Notes: generated by a model from the sequence alone, not told the origin. 64,000 nucleotides of DNA from Bacteroidales bacterium (GCA_029210565.1 JARGFQ010000005.1:218988-282987), one strand, 5' to 3'; positions 51,203 to 60,576 are shown, numbered from the stretch's first letter. Numbers and translations are program-made.

Positions 51203-52561
51203 TCAGTTACATTGTACGGCACAGGAGGCGCAGCGCGACAGCTCCCCGCGGAGGCGCTTATGCACCAGGTCGTCGATACGTTCGCGCAGTGCCTCGATGG
51301 GGATGTTCTGTATCACCTCGTGGGCAAAGCCGAACATAAGCATCAGCCGTGCCTCGCGGGCATCGATACCGCGCGAACGGAGGTAGAAGAGAGCGTTCTC
51401 GTCGAGCTGGCCCACGGTGGCCCCGTGACTGCATTTCACATCATCGGCATAGATCTCCAGCTGAGGCTTGGTATCCATGCGGGCGGTCTCAGAGAGTATG
51501 ATGTTGTTGTTGCTCTGGAAGGCGTTGGTCTTCTGTGCATCCTTGTGTACCATGATGCGGCCGTTGAAGGCTCCGCTGGATTTGTCATCGAGGACCCCCT
51601 TGAAGAGCTGGGTGCTGTTGCAGTTGGGGGCTGTATGGTCTACCTTGACGAAATTGGCAATGTGCTGCTCCTTGTCGGCCAGGAAGAGGCCGTAAGAGTG
51701 TGTCTCGCTGTTCTCGCCGCCAAGGTGATGCCAGGTGGCATTGCGCACCAGTCCGCCGTGCAGGGAGACATTGTTCGAGGAGGCGTAGCTGTCGCGCTCC
51801 TGGTGGATGAAAGTGTGGGTGATCTTTCCCGAGTTGTTATGCTGATTCTGCACCCTGATGATCTCAAAACGGGCATTGCGACCGACATATACCTCGGTGA
51901 TGGTGTTGGTAAGAAACCTCTGTGGTGAGATGGCGTGATCACATGAGAGCAGCGAAAGCTGCGCTCCCTCCTCCACAACGACAAGGTTGCGGTCCTGCAC
52001 AAAGATATCCTTGTCTGAGTGGAGCAGGTTGACTATCTGTATCGGCTTGGTATAGACGGTGTTCTTTGGTGCATAGATGAACAGACCGTCAGATGCCAGT
52101 GCCGTGTTCAGCGGTATCAGTCCGTCGTTGCCGTCCTCTATGTAGCGATTATAATGCTTCTCTACCAATGCCGGGAACTGCTTAACGGCATAGCGCATAC
52201 TACCGACCCATATACCTCCCGGGAGCATCACCAGCCCCTTCTCGCCGTTGGGGAAGAAGCCGTTGAGAAGGACCATGTTCCAAACGTCAAGGTCCTCCAC
52301 TTCGCAGTGGAACCTCTCCGCCTCCCTGAAGTCCTCCGGCCGGGGGAAATAGTAATCATCATACTGATGGTTCAGGAATTTCTCGAGGTTGGTATACTTG
52401 TATGCCTCGTTTTTTCTGTCGGGTATCCCCAGGTGCAGGAAATCCCCGAAGGCACTCTCGCGGTACCTGTTGAAGAGCTCCGGGGAGTCCTTCAGAAAGG
52501 TATCGCGGCCGGTCGCGAACATTGACGACAGCCTGTCTATCACTTCTGGTCTGTAGTCCAT
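51203..52561 (-). CDS. sufD: Fe-S assembly scaffold subunit SufD
   Basis: 452 residues. SufD forms the SufBC2D scaffold with SufB and SufC. The central beta-helix region includes FIYAPKNTVYTKPIQIVNL, VVVEEGAQLSLLSCDH and TNTITEVYVGRNARFEII, followed by HHLGGENSETHSYGLFL. The C-terminal helices carry MDTKPQLEIYADDVKCSHGATVGQLDENALFYLRSRG, the UPF0051 signature. The start overlaps the end of sufC by 22 bases, indicating tight coupling. Cytosolic. Confidence 0.94.
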   Translation of the reverse strand: MDYRPEVIDRLSSMFATGRDTFLKDSPELFNRYRESAFGDFLHLGIPDRKNEAYKYTNLEKFLNHQYDDYYFPRPEDFREAERFHCEVEDLDVWNMVLLNGFFPNGEKGLVMLPGGIWVGSMRYAVKQFPALVEKHYNRYIEDGNDGLIPLNTALASDGLFIYAPKNTVYTKPIQIVNLLHSDKDIFVQDRNLVVVEEGAQLSLLSCDHAISPQRFLTNTITEVYVGRNARFEIIRVQNQHNNSGKITHTFIHQERDSYASSNNVSLHGGLVRNATWHHLGGENSETHSYGLFLADKEQHIANFVKVDHTAPNCNSTQLFKGVLDDKSSGAFNGRIMVHKDAQKTNAFQSNNNIILSETARMDTKPQLEIYADDVKCSHGATVGQLDENALFYLRSRGIDAREARLMLMFGFAHEVIQNIPIEALRERIDDLVHKRLRGELSRCASCAVQCN

Positions 52562-53337
52562 GATTCTTCGGTGATGTCTGCTTCCTTCCTTATCCAGTCG
52601 TATCCTCTCTCCTCGAGCTCGAGGGCGAGTTCAGGGCCTGCCGACCTTACTATGCGTCCGTCATAGAGCACATGTACGTAGTCGGGGATGATATATTCAA
52701 GCAGCCTCTGGTAGTGGGTGATGACGATGACCGAGGTATCGGGCCTGCGTATCTTGTTCACGCCGTTGGCGACGATGCGCAGTGCGTCGATGTCGAGTCC
52801 CGAGTCAGTCTCATCAAGGACCGCCAGCCGCGGTTCGAGCATAGCCATCTGGAATATCTCGTTCTTCTTTTTCTCTCCGCCGGAGAAGCCTTCGTTGACA
52901 CTCCTGTTTGTCAGGGCCGAGTCTATCTCCACCAGCTCCTTCTTCTCGCGCATCTGGCGAAGGAATTCGGAAGCCGAAAGAGGATCAAGGCCGCGGTGCT
53001 TACGCTGCTCATTGATAGCTGTCTTCATGAAGTTGACCATGCTGACGCCGGGGATCTCTATCGGGTACTGAAATGAGAGGAAGATTCCCTCGCGCGCTCT
53101 CTCCTCGGGAGACATCTCAAGAAGGTTGCGTCCCTCGAAGATTATGGAGCCATGGGTCACGGTTGCGATATCGCGTCCTGTCAGCACATTCGCCAGGGTG
53201 CTCTTGCCGCTGCCGTTGGGCCCCATGATGGCGTGTATCTCGCCAGGCTTAACCTCCAGGGTGAGGCCCTTGAGGATCTCCTTGTCGTCGATGGCGGCTC
53301 TCAGTTCATTTATCTGTAACAAAAATTCAGTTTTCAT
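52540..53337 (-). CDS. sufC: Fe-S assembly ATPase SufC
   Basis: 265 residues from the ATG at 53337 (MKTEFLLQINELRA), chosen over 53358, which only adds YYRQN. ABC-type ATPase of the SufBCD scaffold. Walker A GPNGSGKST, Q-loop SFQYPIEIPGVS, signature FSGGEKKKNEIFQMA, Walker B LAVLDETDSGLD and switch His in VITHYQR. Its ATP cycle drives structural changes of SufBD during cluster assembly. It follows sufB by 23 bases and overlaps sufD. Confidence 0.96.
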   Translation of the reverse strand: MKTEFLLQINELRAAIDDKEILKGLTLEVKPGEIHAIMGPNGSGKSTLANVLTGRDIATVTHGSIIFEGRNLLEMSPEERAREGIFLSFQYPIEIPGVSMVNFMKTAINEQRKHRGLDPLSASEFLRQMREKKELVEIDSALTNRSVNEGFSGGEKKKNEIFQMAMLEPRLAVLDETDSGLDIDALRIVANGVNKIRRPDTSVIVITHYQRLLEYIIPDYVHVLYDGRIVRSAGPELALELEERGYDWIRKEADITEESWTTDQK

Positions 53338-53360
53338 ATTCTGTCTGTAATAAAACAATA

Positions 53361-54809
53361 TTAACCTACACTTCCTTCGAGGCTTATCTGCAGCAGCTTC
53401 TGGGCCTCCACGGCAAACTCCATCGGCAGCTTGTTGATCACCTCACGGGCATAGCCGTTGACTATCAGGCCGATAGCATCTTCAGTGGAGATGCCCCGCT
53501 GGTTGCAGTAGAAGATCTGGTCTTCGCCAATGCGTGAGGTTGTGGCCTCATGTTCGACTATCGCCGTTGGGTTGTCGACTTCGATGTAGGGGAAGGTGTG
53601 CGCCCCGCACTTGTCGCCCAGCAGCAGCGAGTCGCACTGCGAAAAGTTGCGTGCACCTTCGGCCTTGCCGAGCACCTTCACCAGTCCGCGGTAGCTGTTT
53701 TGGCCGAAGCCTGCCGATATACCCTTGGAGACGATGGTGCTTTTGGTGTTCTTCCCGATATGGATCATCTTGGTGCCGGTGTCAGCCTGCTGGTAGTTGT
53801 TGGTGACCGCCACGGAGTAAAATTCGCCGGTGCTGTTGTTGCCTCTCAGAATGCATGAGGGGTATTTCCATGTCACCGCTGAGCCGGTCTCCACCTGTGT
53901 CCATGATATCTTCGAGTCATCACCCTTGCAGATACCGCGCTTGGTGACGAAATTATATATGCCGCCCTTGCCATTCTTGTCGCCCGGGTACCAGTTCTGT
54001 ACGGTACTGTATTTGACCTCGGCGCCGCGCTCAGCGATGATCTCCACCACTGCTGCGTGCAGCTGGTTCTCGTCGCGCATGGGTGCCGTGCAACCTTCGA
54101 GGTAACTGACATACGACTCCTCGTCGGCGATGAGGAGGGTTCGTTCAAACTGCCCGGTGTTGGAGGTGTTGATGCGGAAGTAAGTTGAGAGCTCCATAGG
54201 GCATCTGACACCCTTGGGGATGTAGCAGAACGAGCCGTCGGAGAAGACTGCCGAGTTGAGGGTGGCAAAGAAATTATCGGTATAGGGGACGACGGAGGCG
54301 AGGTACTTCTGCACCAGAGTGGGGTGCTCCCTGACGGCCTCGGAGAAAGAGCAGAAGATGATGCCCATCTCTGCCAGCGTCTCACGGAAGGTGGTCTTCA
54401 CTGATATCGAGTCCATGACTGCATCGACGGCCACACCGGTGAGGTGCTTCTGCTCTTCCAGCGGGATGCCCAGCTTGTCAAAGGTTTTCAGCAGTTCAGG
54501 GTCAACGTCGCTGAGGCTGTCGGGACCCTTCTTCTGCACCGGGGCAGCATAGTAGATGATTTCCTGGAAGTCTATTTCCGGGATAGTGAGGTGGGCCCAC
54601 GTGGGCATCTTCATCGTCAGCCAGTGGCGGAAAGCCTTGAGACGGAACTCCAGCATCCATTCCGGCTCTTCCTTCTTGGCCGAGATCAGCCTTACCACAT
54701 CTTCGGTGAGTCCCTTGGGTATGACCTCAGTCTCGATATCGGTCACAAAACCGTATTTGTATTCGCCTGATGTAACCTCGGTCAGTACCTTATCCTGGTC
54801 TTTTTCCAT
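53361..54809 (-). CDS. sufB: Fe-S assembly scaffold subunit SufB
   Basis: 482 residues, first gene of the operon. UPF0051 family: [25 protein letters not shown] near the N terminus, [76 protein letters not shown], and the C-terminal [22 protein letters not shown] with the ligands that shape the nascent cluster. Paired with SufC and SufD. Two TGTGCAC sites lie in the region upstream (54826-54855). Confidence 0.96.
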   Translation of the reverse strand: MEKDQDKVLTEVTSGEYKYGFVTDIETEVIPKGLTEDVVRLISAKKEEPEWMLEFRLKAFRHWLTMKMPTWAHLTIPEIDFQEIIYYAAPVQKKGPDSLSDVDPELLKTFDKLGIPLEEQKHLTGVAVDAVMDSISVKTTFRETLAEMGIIFCSFSEAVREHPTLVQKYLASVVPYTDNFFATLNSAVFSDGSFCYIPKGVRCPMELSTYFRINTSNTGQFERTLLIADEESYVSYLEGCTAPMRDENQLHAAVVEIIAERGAEVKYSTVQNWYPGDKNGKGGIYNFVTKRGICKGDDSKISWTQVETGSAVTWKYPSCILRGNNSTGEFYSVAVTNNYQQADTGTKMIHIGKNTKSTIVSKGISAGFGQNSYRGLVKVLGKAEGARNFSQCDSLLLGDKCGAHTFPYIEVDNPTAIVEHEATTSRIGEDQIFYCNQRGISTEDAIGLIVNGYAREVINKLPMEFAVEAQKLLQISLEGSVG

Positions 54810-54825
54810 AGAGATTTATAGTCAT

Positions 54826-54855
54826 TGTGCACATAATCTCAACAAGCCTGTGCAC
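54826..54855. promoter_or_regulatory. Two TGTGCAC sites upstream of the suf operon
   Basis: TGTGCAC occurs at 54826-54832 and 54849-54855, 23 bases apart, and the core GTGCAC is palindromic. They lie 17 to 46 bases upstream of the sufB ATG, where a regulator of Fe-S assembly could bind. No regulator gene is adjacent, so this remains a candidate operator. Confidence 0.35.
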
Positions 54856-54934
54856 GCAAAGTTCTAAGGATTCAATATAAATCATGCAAAATTACATAAA
54901 AACGGTGAAATATCGGGAGCGGAGACGGGTTGGA

Positions 54935-55087
54935 CTAGCCTCTGTTGTTTATAACAAGTGCACCGATGACGCCCGGCACCCATCCGCACAGTGTAAGCAG
55001 GAAGACGATGAGCACGGAGCCGCAGCCCTTGTCAAGGACTGCCAGGGGAGGGCAGAAGATACAGACGAGAACTCTTAAAATACCCAT
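54935..55087 (-). CDS. YqaE/Pmp3-family small membrane protein
   Basis: 50 residues. Two hydrophobic helices with the Pmp3/YqaE signature: ILRVLVCIFCPPLAVLDKGCGS for the first helix and loop, then VLIVFLLTLCGWVPGVIGAL for the second. The Pro-Pro in the first helix and the GWVPGV stretch are family marks. Members are linked to membrane potential and salt stress. Too short for a 60-residue cutoff. It starts 4 bases after a heptad array (55091), on the opposite side from the suf operon's promoter. Confidence 0.85.
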   Translation of the reverse strand: MGILRVLVCIFCPPLAVLDKGCGSVLIVFLLTLCGWVPGVIGALVINNRG

Positions 55088-55090
55088 TTC

Positions 55091-55337
55091 GATTTGCGAT
55101 TTGCGATTTCAAAATTAAAAAAAAATCAATACGTCTGCCGCCTGCTTCCACCACAGAAGCCCTCTTCGACATCCGACTCCGACGGACGAAGTCCGTAGTT
55201 TTAACGTAGGATGTGACACAGGTGGCGACTGCTGAGTGCCGACTGTGACTGCCGTCCCGACGCACTGCGTGGTCGGGATTGAGACTCCTCCTGCTTCGTC
55301 GGAGCCTCAAACTGCTGACTGCGACTGCCGACTGAAT
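55091..55337. repeat. Heptanucleotide-period repeat segments flanking a hairpin-rich spacer
   Basis: GATTTGC, GATTTGC, GATTTCA are at 55091-55111. GCGACTG, CTGAGTG, CCGACTG are at 55225-55245. ACTGCTG, ACTGCG, ACTGCCG, ACTGAAT are at 55311-55337. The last block ends one base before the aminopeptidase stop codon (55339). Between them lie runs such as ATCCGACTCCGACGGACG and inverted words. No gene is visible in the 250 bases. Confidence 0.7.
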
Positions 55338-55338
55338 A

Positions 55339-57960
55339 CTACTCCCTGAACAGATGATCCGCGGCCTGCAGGATCTTCAGTCTCAGGTCAGCGGGGTAGT
55401 CAGGCCTTTCTTCCAGGAACCTCTCAACGGTCTCACGGACTGTGGCTGAATGATGGCCGGCGAGGGTAGTGGTTATCCAGCCTCCCGGAAAGAATATGTC
55501 GCCGGTGCTCTTTATCTCTTCCAGAAGCTGCAGTGAGGGCAGTATGTAGTGTTCCGACCTGTAAGCCGCCGAGGGGTGGTGAAGGTATCCAAGCGCTTCC
55601 AGCACCCACGGTTCGTGTTCACGGCTGGCCGGATCACGGAGGCTGTTGAAGAAGTCATCACGGACAGCCTGATCAGGTGAGACCGATGGCAGCACGAAGT
55701 CGAACCTCTGCAGCCTGTCGGCGGTAGTAATACGATCACGCTGGGCAGCGATGACGGCCGGTGCTTCGGGGTGACCCCTGAGTGCCAGCGTCAGTGCCAG
55801 GCCGGACAGTTCATCTTCGCCAAGTCTGACGGGACCCGCCCCCAGCCTGTCTGTCACTGCACCGCCGGGCAGCTGGCCACTCTTCCACAGATCCCTGAGG
55901 CGTGCCAGTCCCCTTTCTGTGACAGCCACATTGCGAAAGAGCACGAACCACTGCCGTTTCTCTGATGCCGTCTCCGCGGCGATGAGCTTCTTCCATATCA
56001 TTGCCTCTGCATCCGGTGCATTGGCGGTACGGGCACTGTCAGAGAGATGATGCCAGTATACATATCCCAACCTGCCGGCGAGGTAGTTGCGCAGCTGCAA
56101 CTCCTCCTCCGTCTGCAGGGCAGTGAAGAGGGTGTTGTAATATGGGGTGGGGCTGACGGTTCCGTTGAGGAGGTTCTCGTGCATGTTGATCCAGAGTATT
56201 CCGCGCAGCAGCGGATCCTGAAAGTCATTTATATGATCAGGGAGGTATGCGGCTGTGGTGCTGTCGAAGAGGAAGGTGCCGTAGGCTCTTCCCGATATGT
56301 CGGGGATGATGCAGTAGGGCTCTCCGGAGGTGGTTAAAAACGATCGTTTATCTGCCGGGGTGACCTCCCCGGTGACGGTGTCCGACGCCGTGATGACCAT
56401 CGCCTGCAGTGTCTGGGGCCAGTGTCTCAGATTTCCTGCCGGGTCATCTTCACGGAAGGAGATTCTGTAGCTCACATCCGCGTTTTCCTCCCCGCTGCTC
56501 ACCGCCGGGGTGATCAGCGGCATTCCTGCCTCCCTGAACCACATCCTGCTCCACTCCTCCAGCGGTTTGCGGGTCACCTTTTCAATGATGGCGATAAGGT
56601 CATCCCATCGGGCATTGCCAAAGGAGTATTCCTTCAGGTAGATCTGCAGCGCCTCACGGAGCTTCTCCTCACCTGCCAGCTGCCCGAGCTGCCGCATGAC
56701 GATGGGCGCCTTGTTGTAGATGATGGCTCCGTAAAGCGATCCGGCATCCTTCATGTTACCCAGCTCCTGTATCACGGGGTTGGTGCCGCGGGTGCGGTCG
56801 ACGTTGTAGGCGGCAGGGTAGCGCGAGAGCAGGAACCGGAGTTCGTGGTTAACGGAGGGGAAGTCCGGAGTGACGATCTTGTCTGACATGTATCCGGCAA
56901 AGACCTCCTTCAGCCAAACGTCGTCGAACCACTTCATTGTCACCAGGTCGCCGAACCATATGTGCGATGTCTCATGGGCTATCAGGGAAGCCCGCGATAG
57001 CTGTTCGTTCAGGGTGGGAGAGGCTTCGAGCATCAGTGAGGAGGCCCTGTAAAATATTGACCCCGGGTGTTCCATCCCGCTGTACTGGAACGGCGGCAGG
57101 AGTACAAACCCGAACTTGTCAAAAGGGTAGGGTATATGAGTGTATTCCTCAAGCCATTTCAGGGCGCTGTAATGAAGCCGGAAGATCTCATCCGAGTTTT
57201 TATCAACATAACCCTGACGGCTCTCGCGGTGAAGCATCTCCATCTTCACCCCATCAATCTCTTTTTCAATCAGTTCAAACCTGCCTGCAGCGAAGGCAAA
57301 CAGATAAGTGCTGATGGGCTTCGTCTCGCTGAAGCGAAGGGTGACCCTGCCGGCTGAGGTGTCAGCTGAGACAACGGGATTGTTTGACATGGCACGGTAT
57401 GATTCCGGGATATCCAGTGCCAGCATGAACCGTCCCTTGATGTCAGGCTGATCAAAGCAAGGGAATGCGGTTGAGGCCCTGTCAGGAACGAACAGCGTAT
57501 AGAGGTATTCATCGTTCCTGTTCAGCGAGAGATCCCCGGCTCGGAAGCCGACCTCCACACGGTTATAACTTTTTGAGAGAAGACTCCGATCAATCACAAT
57601 ATGACCGTTGGTCAGTGCGGCCTCTGCCTGTCTGCCGTTTACGGAAACCGACCGGAGGTGATCTGCAGGAACGTTGAAATCGATCACCAGCGGCTCGCGG
57701 CCGGAAGTGCGCTCGAATTCAATTACAGCGGTTCCCTCCACGGGACTGGTTCTGCCCGTATCAATTCTGAAAGAGAGGTTGTAGCGTACATCCTTCAGCG
57801 TCTCATATCTGTAGGTGGCCAGGAGCTTTGAGACACCGGGAGCAGTGTACTCCGTCCTGTCAGCGCGGCCGCAGGATGATAGGGCCAGTATGGCCAGCAC
57901 CGGGGTTGCCACTCTGAGCAAATATACCGGCAGCAGGCAGATTTTCAGTTTCCTTTTCAT
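55339..57960 (-). CDS. M1-family aminopeptidase, lipoprotein
   Basis: 873 residues from the ATG at 57960 (MKRKLKICLLP), chosen because it begins the signal peptide with lipobox LALSSC. Gluzincin motifs: HETSHIWFGDLVTMKWFDDVWLKEVFAGYMSD gives HExxH and the third ligand Glu in the form WLKEVFAGY. The exopeptidase motif GxMEN appears as YSGMEHPGSIFYR, so Asn is replaced by His-Pro. A beta domain precedes it and a C-terminal helical superhelix of over 350 residues follows. It should trim N-terminal residues from peptides in the periplasm. Its stop codon abuts a heptad array. Confidence 0.9.
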   Translation of the reverse strand: MKRKLKICLLPVYLLRVATPVLAILALSSCGRADRTEYTAPGVSKLLATYRYETLKDVRYNLSFRIDTGRTSPVEGTAVIEFERTSGREPLVIDFNVPADHLRSVSVNGRQAEAALTNGHIVIDRSLLSKSYNRVEVGFRAGDLSLNRNDEYLYTLFVPDRASTAFPCFDQPDIKGRFMLALDIPESYRAMSNNPVVSADTSAGRVTLRFSETKPISTYLFAFAAGRFELIEKEIDGVKMEMLHRESRQGYVDKNSDEIFRLHYSALKWLEEYTHIPYPFDKFGFVLLPPFQYSGMEHPGSIFYRASSLMLEASPTLNEQLSRASLIAHETSHIWFGDLVTMKWFDDVWLKEVFAGYMSDKIVTPDFPSVNHELRFLLSRYPAAYNVDRTRGTNPVIQELGNMKDAGSLYGAIIYNKAPIVMRQLGQLAGEEKLREALQIYLKEYSFGNARWDDLIAIIEKVTRKPLEEWSRMWFREAGMPLITPAVSSGEENADVSYRISFREDDPAGNLRHWPQTLQAMVITASDTVTGEVTPADKRSFLTTSGEPYCIIPDISGRAYGTFLFDSTTAAYLPDHINDFQDPLLRGILWINMHENLLNGTVSPTPYYNTLFTALQTEEELQLRNYLAGRLGYVYWHHLSDSARTANAPDAEAMIWKKLIAAETASEKRQWFVLFRNVAVTERGLARLRDLWKSGQLPGGAVTDRLGAGPVRLGEDELSGLALTLALRGHPEAPAVIAAQRDRITTADRLQRFDFVLPSVSPDQAVRDDFFNSLRDPASREHEPWVLEALGYLHHPSAAYRSEHYILPSLQLLEEIKSTGDIFFPGGWITTTLAGHHSATVRETVERFLEERPDYPADLRLKILQAADHLFRE

Positions 57961-58073
57961 TAGGATGAAAGATAAAAGAAAAAATCCTGATACTTGCCTT
58001 TTAGCTCCAATCAAAACAGAAATCTATTGACCTTCACGCCTCCTCCGTCATCCGCAGCCTTGGCGAAGAATGA

Positions 58074-58103
58074 GACTTTCGACTCTATAGACTTTCTACT
58101 CTG
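58074..58103. repeat. Heptanucleotide-period repeat at the end of the PH-domain gene
   Basis: GACTTTC (58074-58080), GACTCTA (58081-58087), GACTTTC (58090-58096) and TACTCTG (58097-58103). The last unit touches the stop codon of the PH-domain gene (58104). The word GACTTTC is also present at 27949 and 39791. Confidence 0.7.
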
Positions 58104-58472
58104 TTAGCAGAGCTCCTGGAATCTCTGTCTGAAGACCAGCGGACGGGCTATGTTGTGGAAAGTCTCGGTGGTTCCGCCTGTGCCTATGATGGTTATGGAT
58201 CCGAAGTTGAGTATCCGGCCCATGACCGTCTGATCAACATTCACCGTCTCTATCTTCGAGAGATTCATCTCGAAGGTGCGCCGTGCGATGAAACCCTCCT
58301 TGATAACTATACGGCGGTTTGTTATGACGAACTCGGATAGCCACCGCTTCATCCAGGCGTAAATTGTCAGTGTCAGGATCGATTTCAGGGTGAAGAATAT
58401 TACCCAGTGGTATTTGGTTTCATAGACCACGTTCTCATCCCTGATGAGATGGCCGTCGACATAGCTTCCCAT
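58104..58472 (-). CDS. PH-domain (bPH2/DUF304-type) membrane protein
   Basis: 122 residues. A hydrophobic segment (about 24-44, WVIFFTLKSILTLTIYAWM) is followed by a bacterial PH-like beta domain: LSEFVITNRRIVIKEGFIARRTFEMNLSKIETVNVDQTVMGRILNFGSITIIGTGG. The first strand region EFVITNRRIVIKEG matches the YdbS/DUF304 pattern. Likely anchored to the membrane with the domain in the cytosol. Function unknown. It overlaps a heptad repeat only at the edge and shares no strand cluster with obvious partners. Confidence 0.85.
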   Translation of the reverse strand: MGSYVDGHLIRDENVVYETKYHWVIFFTLKSILTLTIYAWMKRWLSEFVITNRRIVIKEGFIARRTFEMNLSKIETVNVDQTVMGRILNFGSITIIGTGGTTETFHNIARPLVFRQRFQELC

Positions 58473-58593
58473 TATTTTATTCGGATATTAAGTGCTTTTT
58501 GCACTGGTCTGATTTGTATTGGTGATACGTTAATTGTCAAAAAAACAGCTGAAATGACCGCGGTGGAGGGTTCGTCTGCTTTTCAGGAGCAGA

Positions 58594-58980
58594 TCAGTCG
58601 GTCACCTTCACTGGCTTGTCCTCACTCTGCCAGAGCCCGTGCTTGGTGCATACGGCCATGGCGCTCAGGTTCATGGAGACATCCGGAGCCACAATGTAAT
58701 AATCGACCTCGAAGTGGTTCGGCAAGTGAGCGTTGATGCCGGCCGAGTAGCGTGTCTCTGCCAGTAGCGTCTCACGGTTCCATAGCTGAATTACACTTAT
58801 GTAGTGGTCGTCCTCATCCGGATGGGGGTACTCATCTCCGAGGCGCACCTTCACTGCAAATTTTTCTCCGCGTTTTACGCTGTCAGGACAGATGACATGA
58901 GGCATGTGACGGTCGAGATAGTCGCGCATCACCTCCTTTTCCTCCTTCTCTATCTCAATGGCTTTGAATACTCTTGGCAT
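58594..58980 (-). CDS. sor: Superoxide reductase (class II, neelaredoxin type)
   Basis: 128 residues. Reduces superoxide to hydrogen peroxide at a five-coordinate Fe(His)4Cys site. The family frame is DRHMPHVICPDSVKRGEKFAVKVRLGDEYPHPDEDDHYISVIQLW. The His ligands lie in the HMPH and PHPDEDDHY segments, and the C-terminal CTKHGLW supplies the Cys and the last His. No extra desulforedoxin iron centre is present, so it is class II. Cytosolic protection against oxygen fits a strict or aerotolerant anaerobe. Confidence 0.9.
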   Translation of the reverse strand: MPRVFKAIEIEKEEKEVMRDYLDRHMPHVICPDSVKRGEKFAVKVRLGDEYPHPDEDDHYISVIQLWNRETLLAETRYSAGINAHLPNHFEVDYYIVAPDVSMNLSAMAVCTKHGLWQSEDKPVKVTD

Positions 58981-59053
58981 GACTTTTTACTTTAATAACA
59001 ATTACAGTGTTCAAATTGATCGTTAGCTGTGCTAAATTTAAGAATATTTAATA

Positions 59054-60013
59054 TCAATCCTGCATTACGAACTCCTCAAAAGGGATGAAGTCGAGGTCTG
59101 ACGCCACAACATTCTCCTGTACCTGCTCAGGATTCTTGCCTCCCGGTATGACCGTATGACATGCCTGGTGGGAGATACAGAACCTGAGGCTTAGCTGGGC
59201 CATGGTATGCGGTGTATATTTGTCGAACAGAGGCTGATAACCTTCGAGGGACCTCAGGTAATCAGCCAGCTTCTCCGGTGAGAGGTTGAACCGGCGGTGG
59301 TCATTGTCGCCGAAGGTAGATTTACTGCTGAACTTTCCGGAGAGGAATCCGAAGAGGAGGGGTATGCGCACTATCACGCCGGTGCCAAAGCGGATGGCCA
59401 TCGGGAAGAGCACCTCCTCGGCCTTGCGTTCGAGCAGGTTGTATCTTACCTGGATGACATCGAGGAGCTCATGGTGTCTCTCGAGGATGTGAGCCTGTTC
59501 GGTCTCCATGAACGACTGTACGCTCCAGCCCGCATGTTTTATCTTACCTGCTTTCTTCAGTCGTTCCAGGGCGAGCCACGGCTCGTCGCGTTCGAGGATA
59601 TCAAGATCGGGACTGTGCAGTTGCAGTATATCGAGGGCCTCTACGTTTAGACGTTTTATACTCTGTTCCGCTGCAAACTCCAGGTGTTTCACCGAGTAAT
59701 CGCTGTTTGCCGGCGTGATTCTATGCTCCTGTCCGCGGAAAGGGTAGAAGTTATTTCCGGCCTTGGTGGCGATAATGATTTTGTCTTTGTCAGGTCTCTG
59801 GTCGAGCACCTCCCTTATCAGTTCCTCGGAGTGGCCGAAGCCGTAGACGTCGGCGGTGTCAATGAATGTCACCCCGGCATCGAGGGCTGCATGAATGGCC
59901 TTGCGGGATTTATCGTCGTCAGTATCACCCCAGTCGCGTCCGCTGATGCCCCATGCTCCGAAGCCGACGGTTGATATGACAGGACCATTGATCCCCAGTT
60001 TTTGGTATTGCAT
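59054..60013 (-). CDS. Aldo/keto reductase
   Basis: 319 residues, NADPH-dependent TIM barrel. Start MQYQKLGINGPVISTVGFGAWGISGRDWG. Catalytic residues: Asp and Tyr in FIDTADVYGFGHSEELI, Lys in IIIATKAGN and His in ILQLHSPD. The C terminus (LRFCISHQACHTVIPGGKNPEQVQENV) is the family's nucleotide-binding loop. Substrate cannot be assigned; YajO/YakC-like enzymes are closest in layout. The tRNA lies about 155 bases beyond its start codon. Confidence 0.9.
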   Translation of the reverse strand: MQYQKLGINGPVISTVGFGAWGISGRDWGDTDDDKSRKAIHAALDAGVTFIDTADVYGFGHSEELIREVLDQRPDKDKIIIATKAGNNFYPFRGQEHRITPANSDYSVKHLEFAAEQSIKRLNVEALDILQLHSPDLDILERDEPWLALERLKKAGKIKHAGWSVQSFMETEQAHILERHHELLDVIQVRYNLLERKAEEVLFPMAIRFGTGVIVRIPLLFGFLSGKFSSKSTFGDNDHRRFNLSPEKLADYLRSLEGYQPLFDKYTPHTMAQLSLRFCISHQACHTVIPGGKNPEQVQENVVASDLDFIPFEEFVMQD

Positions 60014-60168
60014 AGTCTCGTGAATTTATGTAAAGATGCAAATCTGAACTCTAATTTCAAATTTTCGAAGTCAAAGAGGAAATTATCAGTTCAGAGTCTG
60101 GCTAAGCCTCTCTGCTCAAATTACTTTTTGGTAGTTTAAGAAAATAGTTGTATATTTGCATCCATATT

Positions 60169-60239
60169 GCGGGGTGGAGCAGTGGCAGCTCGTTGGGCTC
60201 ATAACCCAAAGGTCGGAGGTTCGAATCCTCCCTCCGCTA
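60169..60239 (+). tRNA. tRNA-Met (CAT), initiator type
   Basis: 71 bases without CCA. The anticodon loop CTCATAA is closed by TTGGG/CCCAA, that is, three consecutive G-C pairs at 29-31/39-41, a hallmark of initiator tRNA. The first pair is T1.T72, so the acceptor end is unpaired at position 1, another initiator trait (Escherichia coli has C1.A72). D-arm GAGC/GCTC with a 7-base loop, T-arm GGAGG/CCTCC with TTCGAAT, discriminator A. CCA is not encoded. Confidence 0.9.
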
Positions 60240-60250
60240 CAAAGAAAAAA

Positions 60251-60279
60251 GCCTCGGTGCAAATGCACCGGGGTTTTTT
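60251..60279 (+). terminator. Rho-independent terminator after tRNA-Met
   Basis: Stem CCTCGGTGCA/TGCACCGGGG with a two-base loop (AA) is followed by six T. It lies about a dozen bases beyond the tRNA's 3' end. Confidence 0.85.
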
Positions 60280-60365
60280 GTTGATGGCCCAAAGAAAGCC
60301 TGCTTTCTGAAGGGACAGAAACAAAAAACCATAGCCACGCGGAGCGTGGCGAGGCTTGTGACTTG

Positions 60366-60576
60366 TTAAGCTTCCCGCAGAGGATCACGCGACCGCAGGG
60401 AGCGTAATCCTTAATTGAGACCTGAGCTTGCTCAAGGGAGGGATAAAAGTAAAAAGACGCGGCAGACGCCGCAGGCGGATGCAGGGCTTTTTCTCCCGAC
60501 GCTGCGGTCGGGATCTCCGCTTTACTTCGATTTGTTGAGCCCCCCTGAGGATCACGAGCGAAGCAAGTAATCCTCA
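60366..60576. repeat. Dispersed mosaic repeat, copy next to tRNA-Met
   Basis: The words GAGGATCACGCG...GAGCGTAATCC (60380-60410) and GAGGATCACGAGCG...AAGTAATCC (60547-60573), together with GAGGGATAAA...AAAAAGACGCGGCAGACGCCGC (60453-60475), recur at 63313-63479. A degraded GAGGATCGCGAATTACGATT fragment occurs near 61924. No convincing gene is seen here between the tRNA and the Fic gene. Confidence 0.75.

Noticed and set aside
51212..51928. Plus-strand ORF of 238 codons opposite sufD
   Set aside because: Antisense of a conserved Suf gene; the composition is what opposite-frame reading of GC-rich codons gives.
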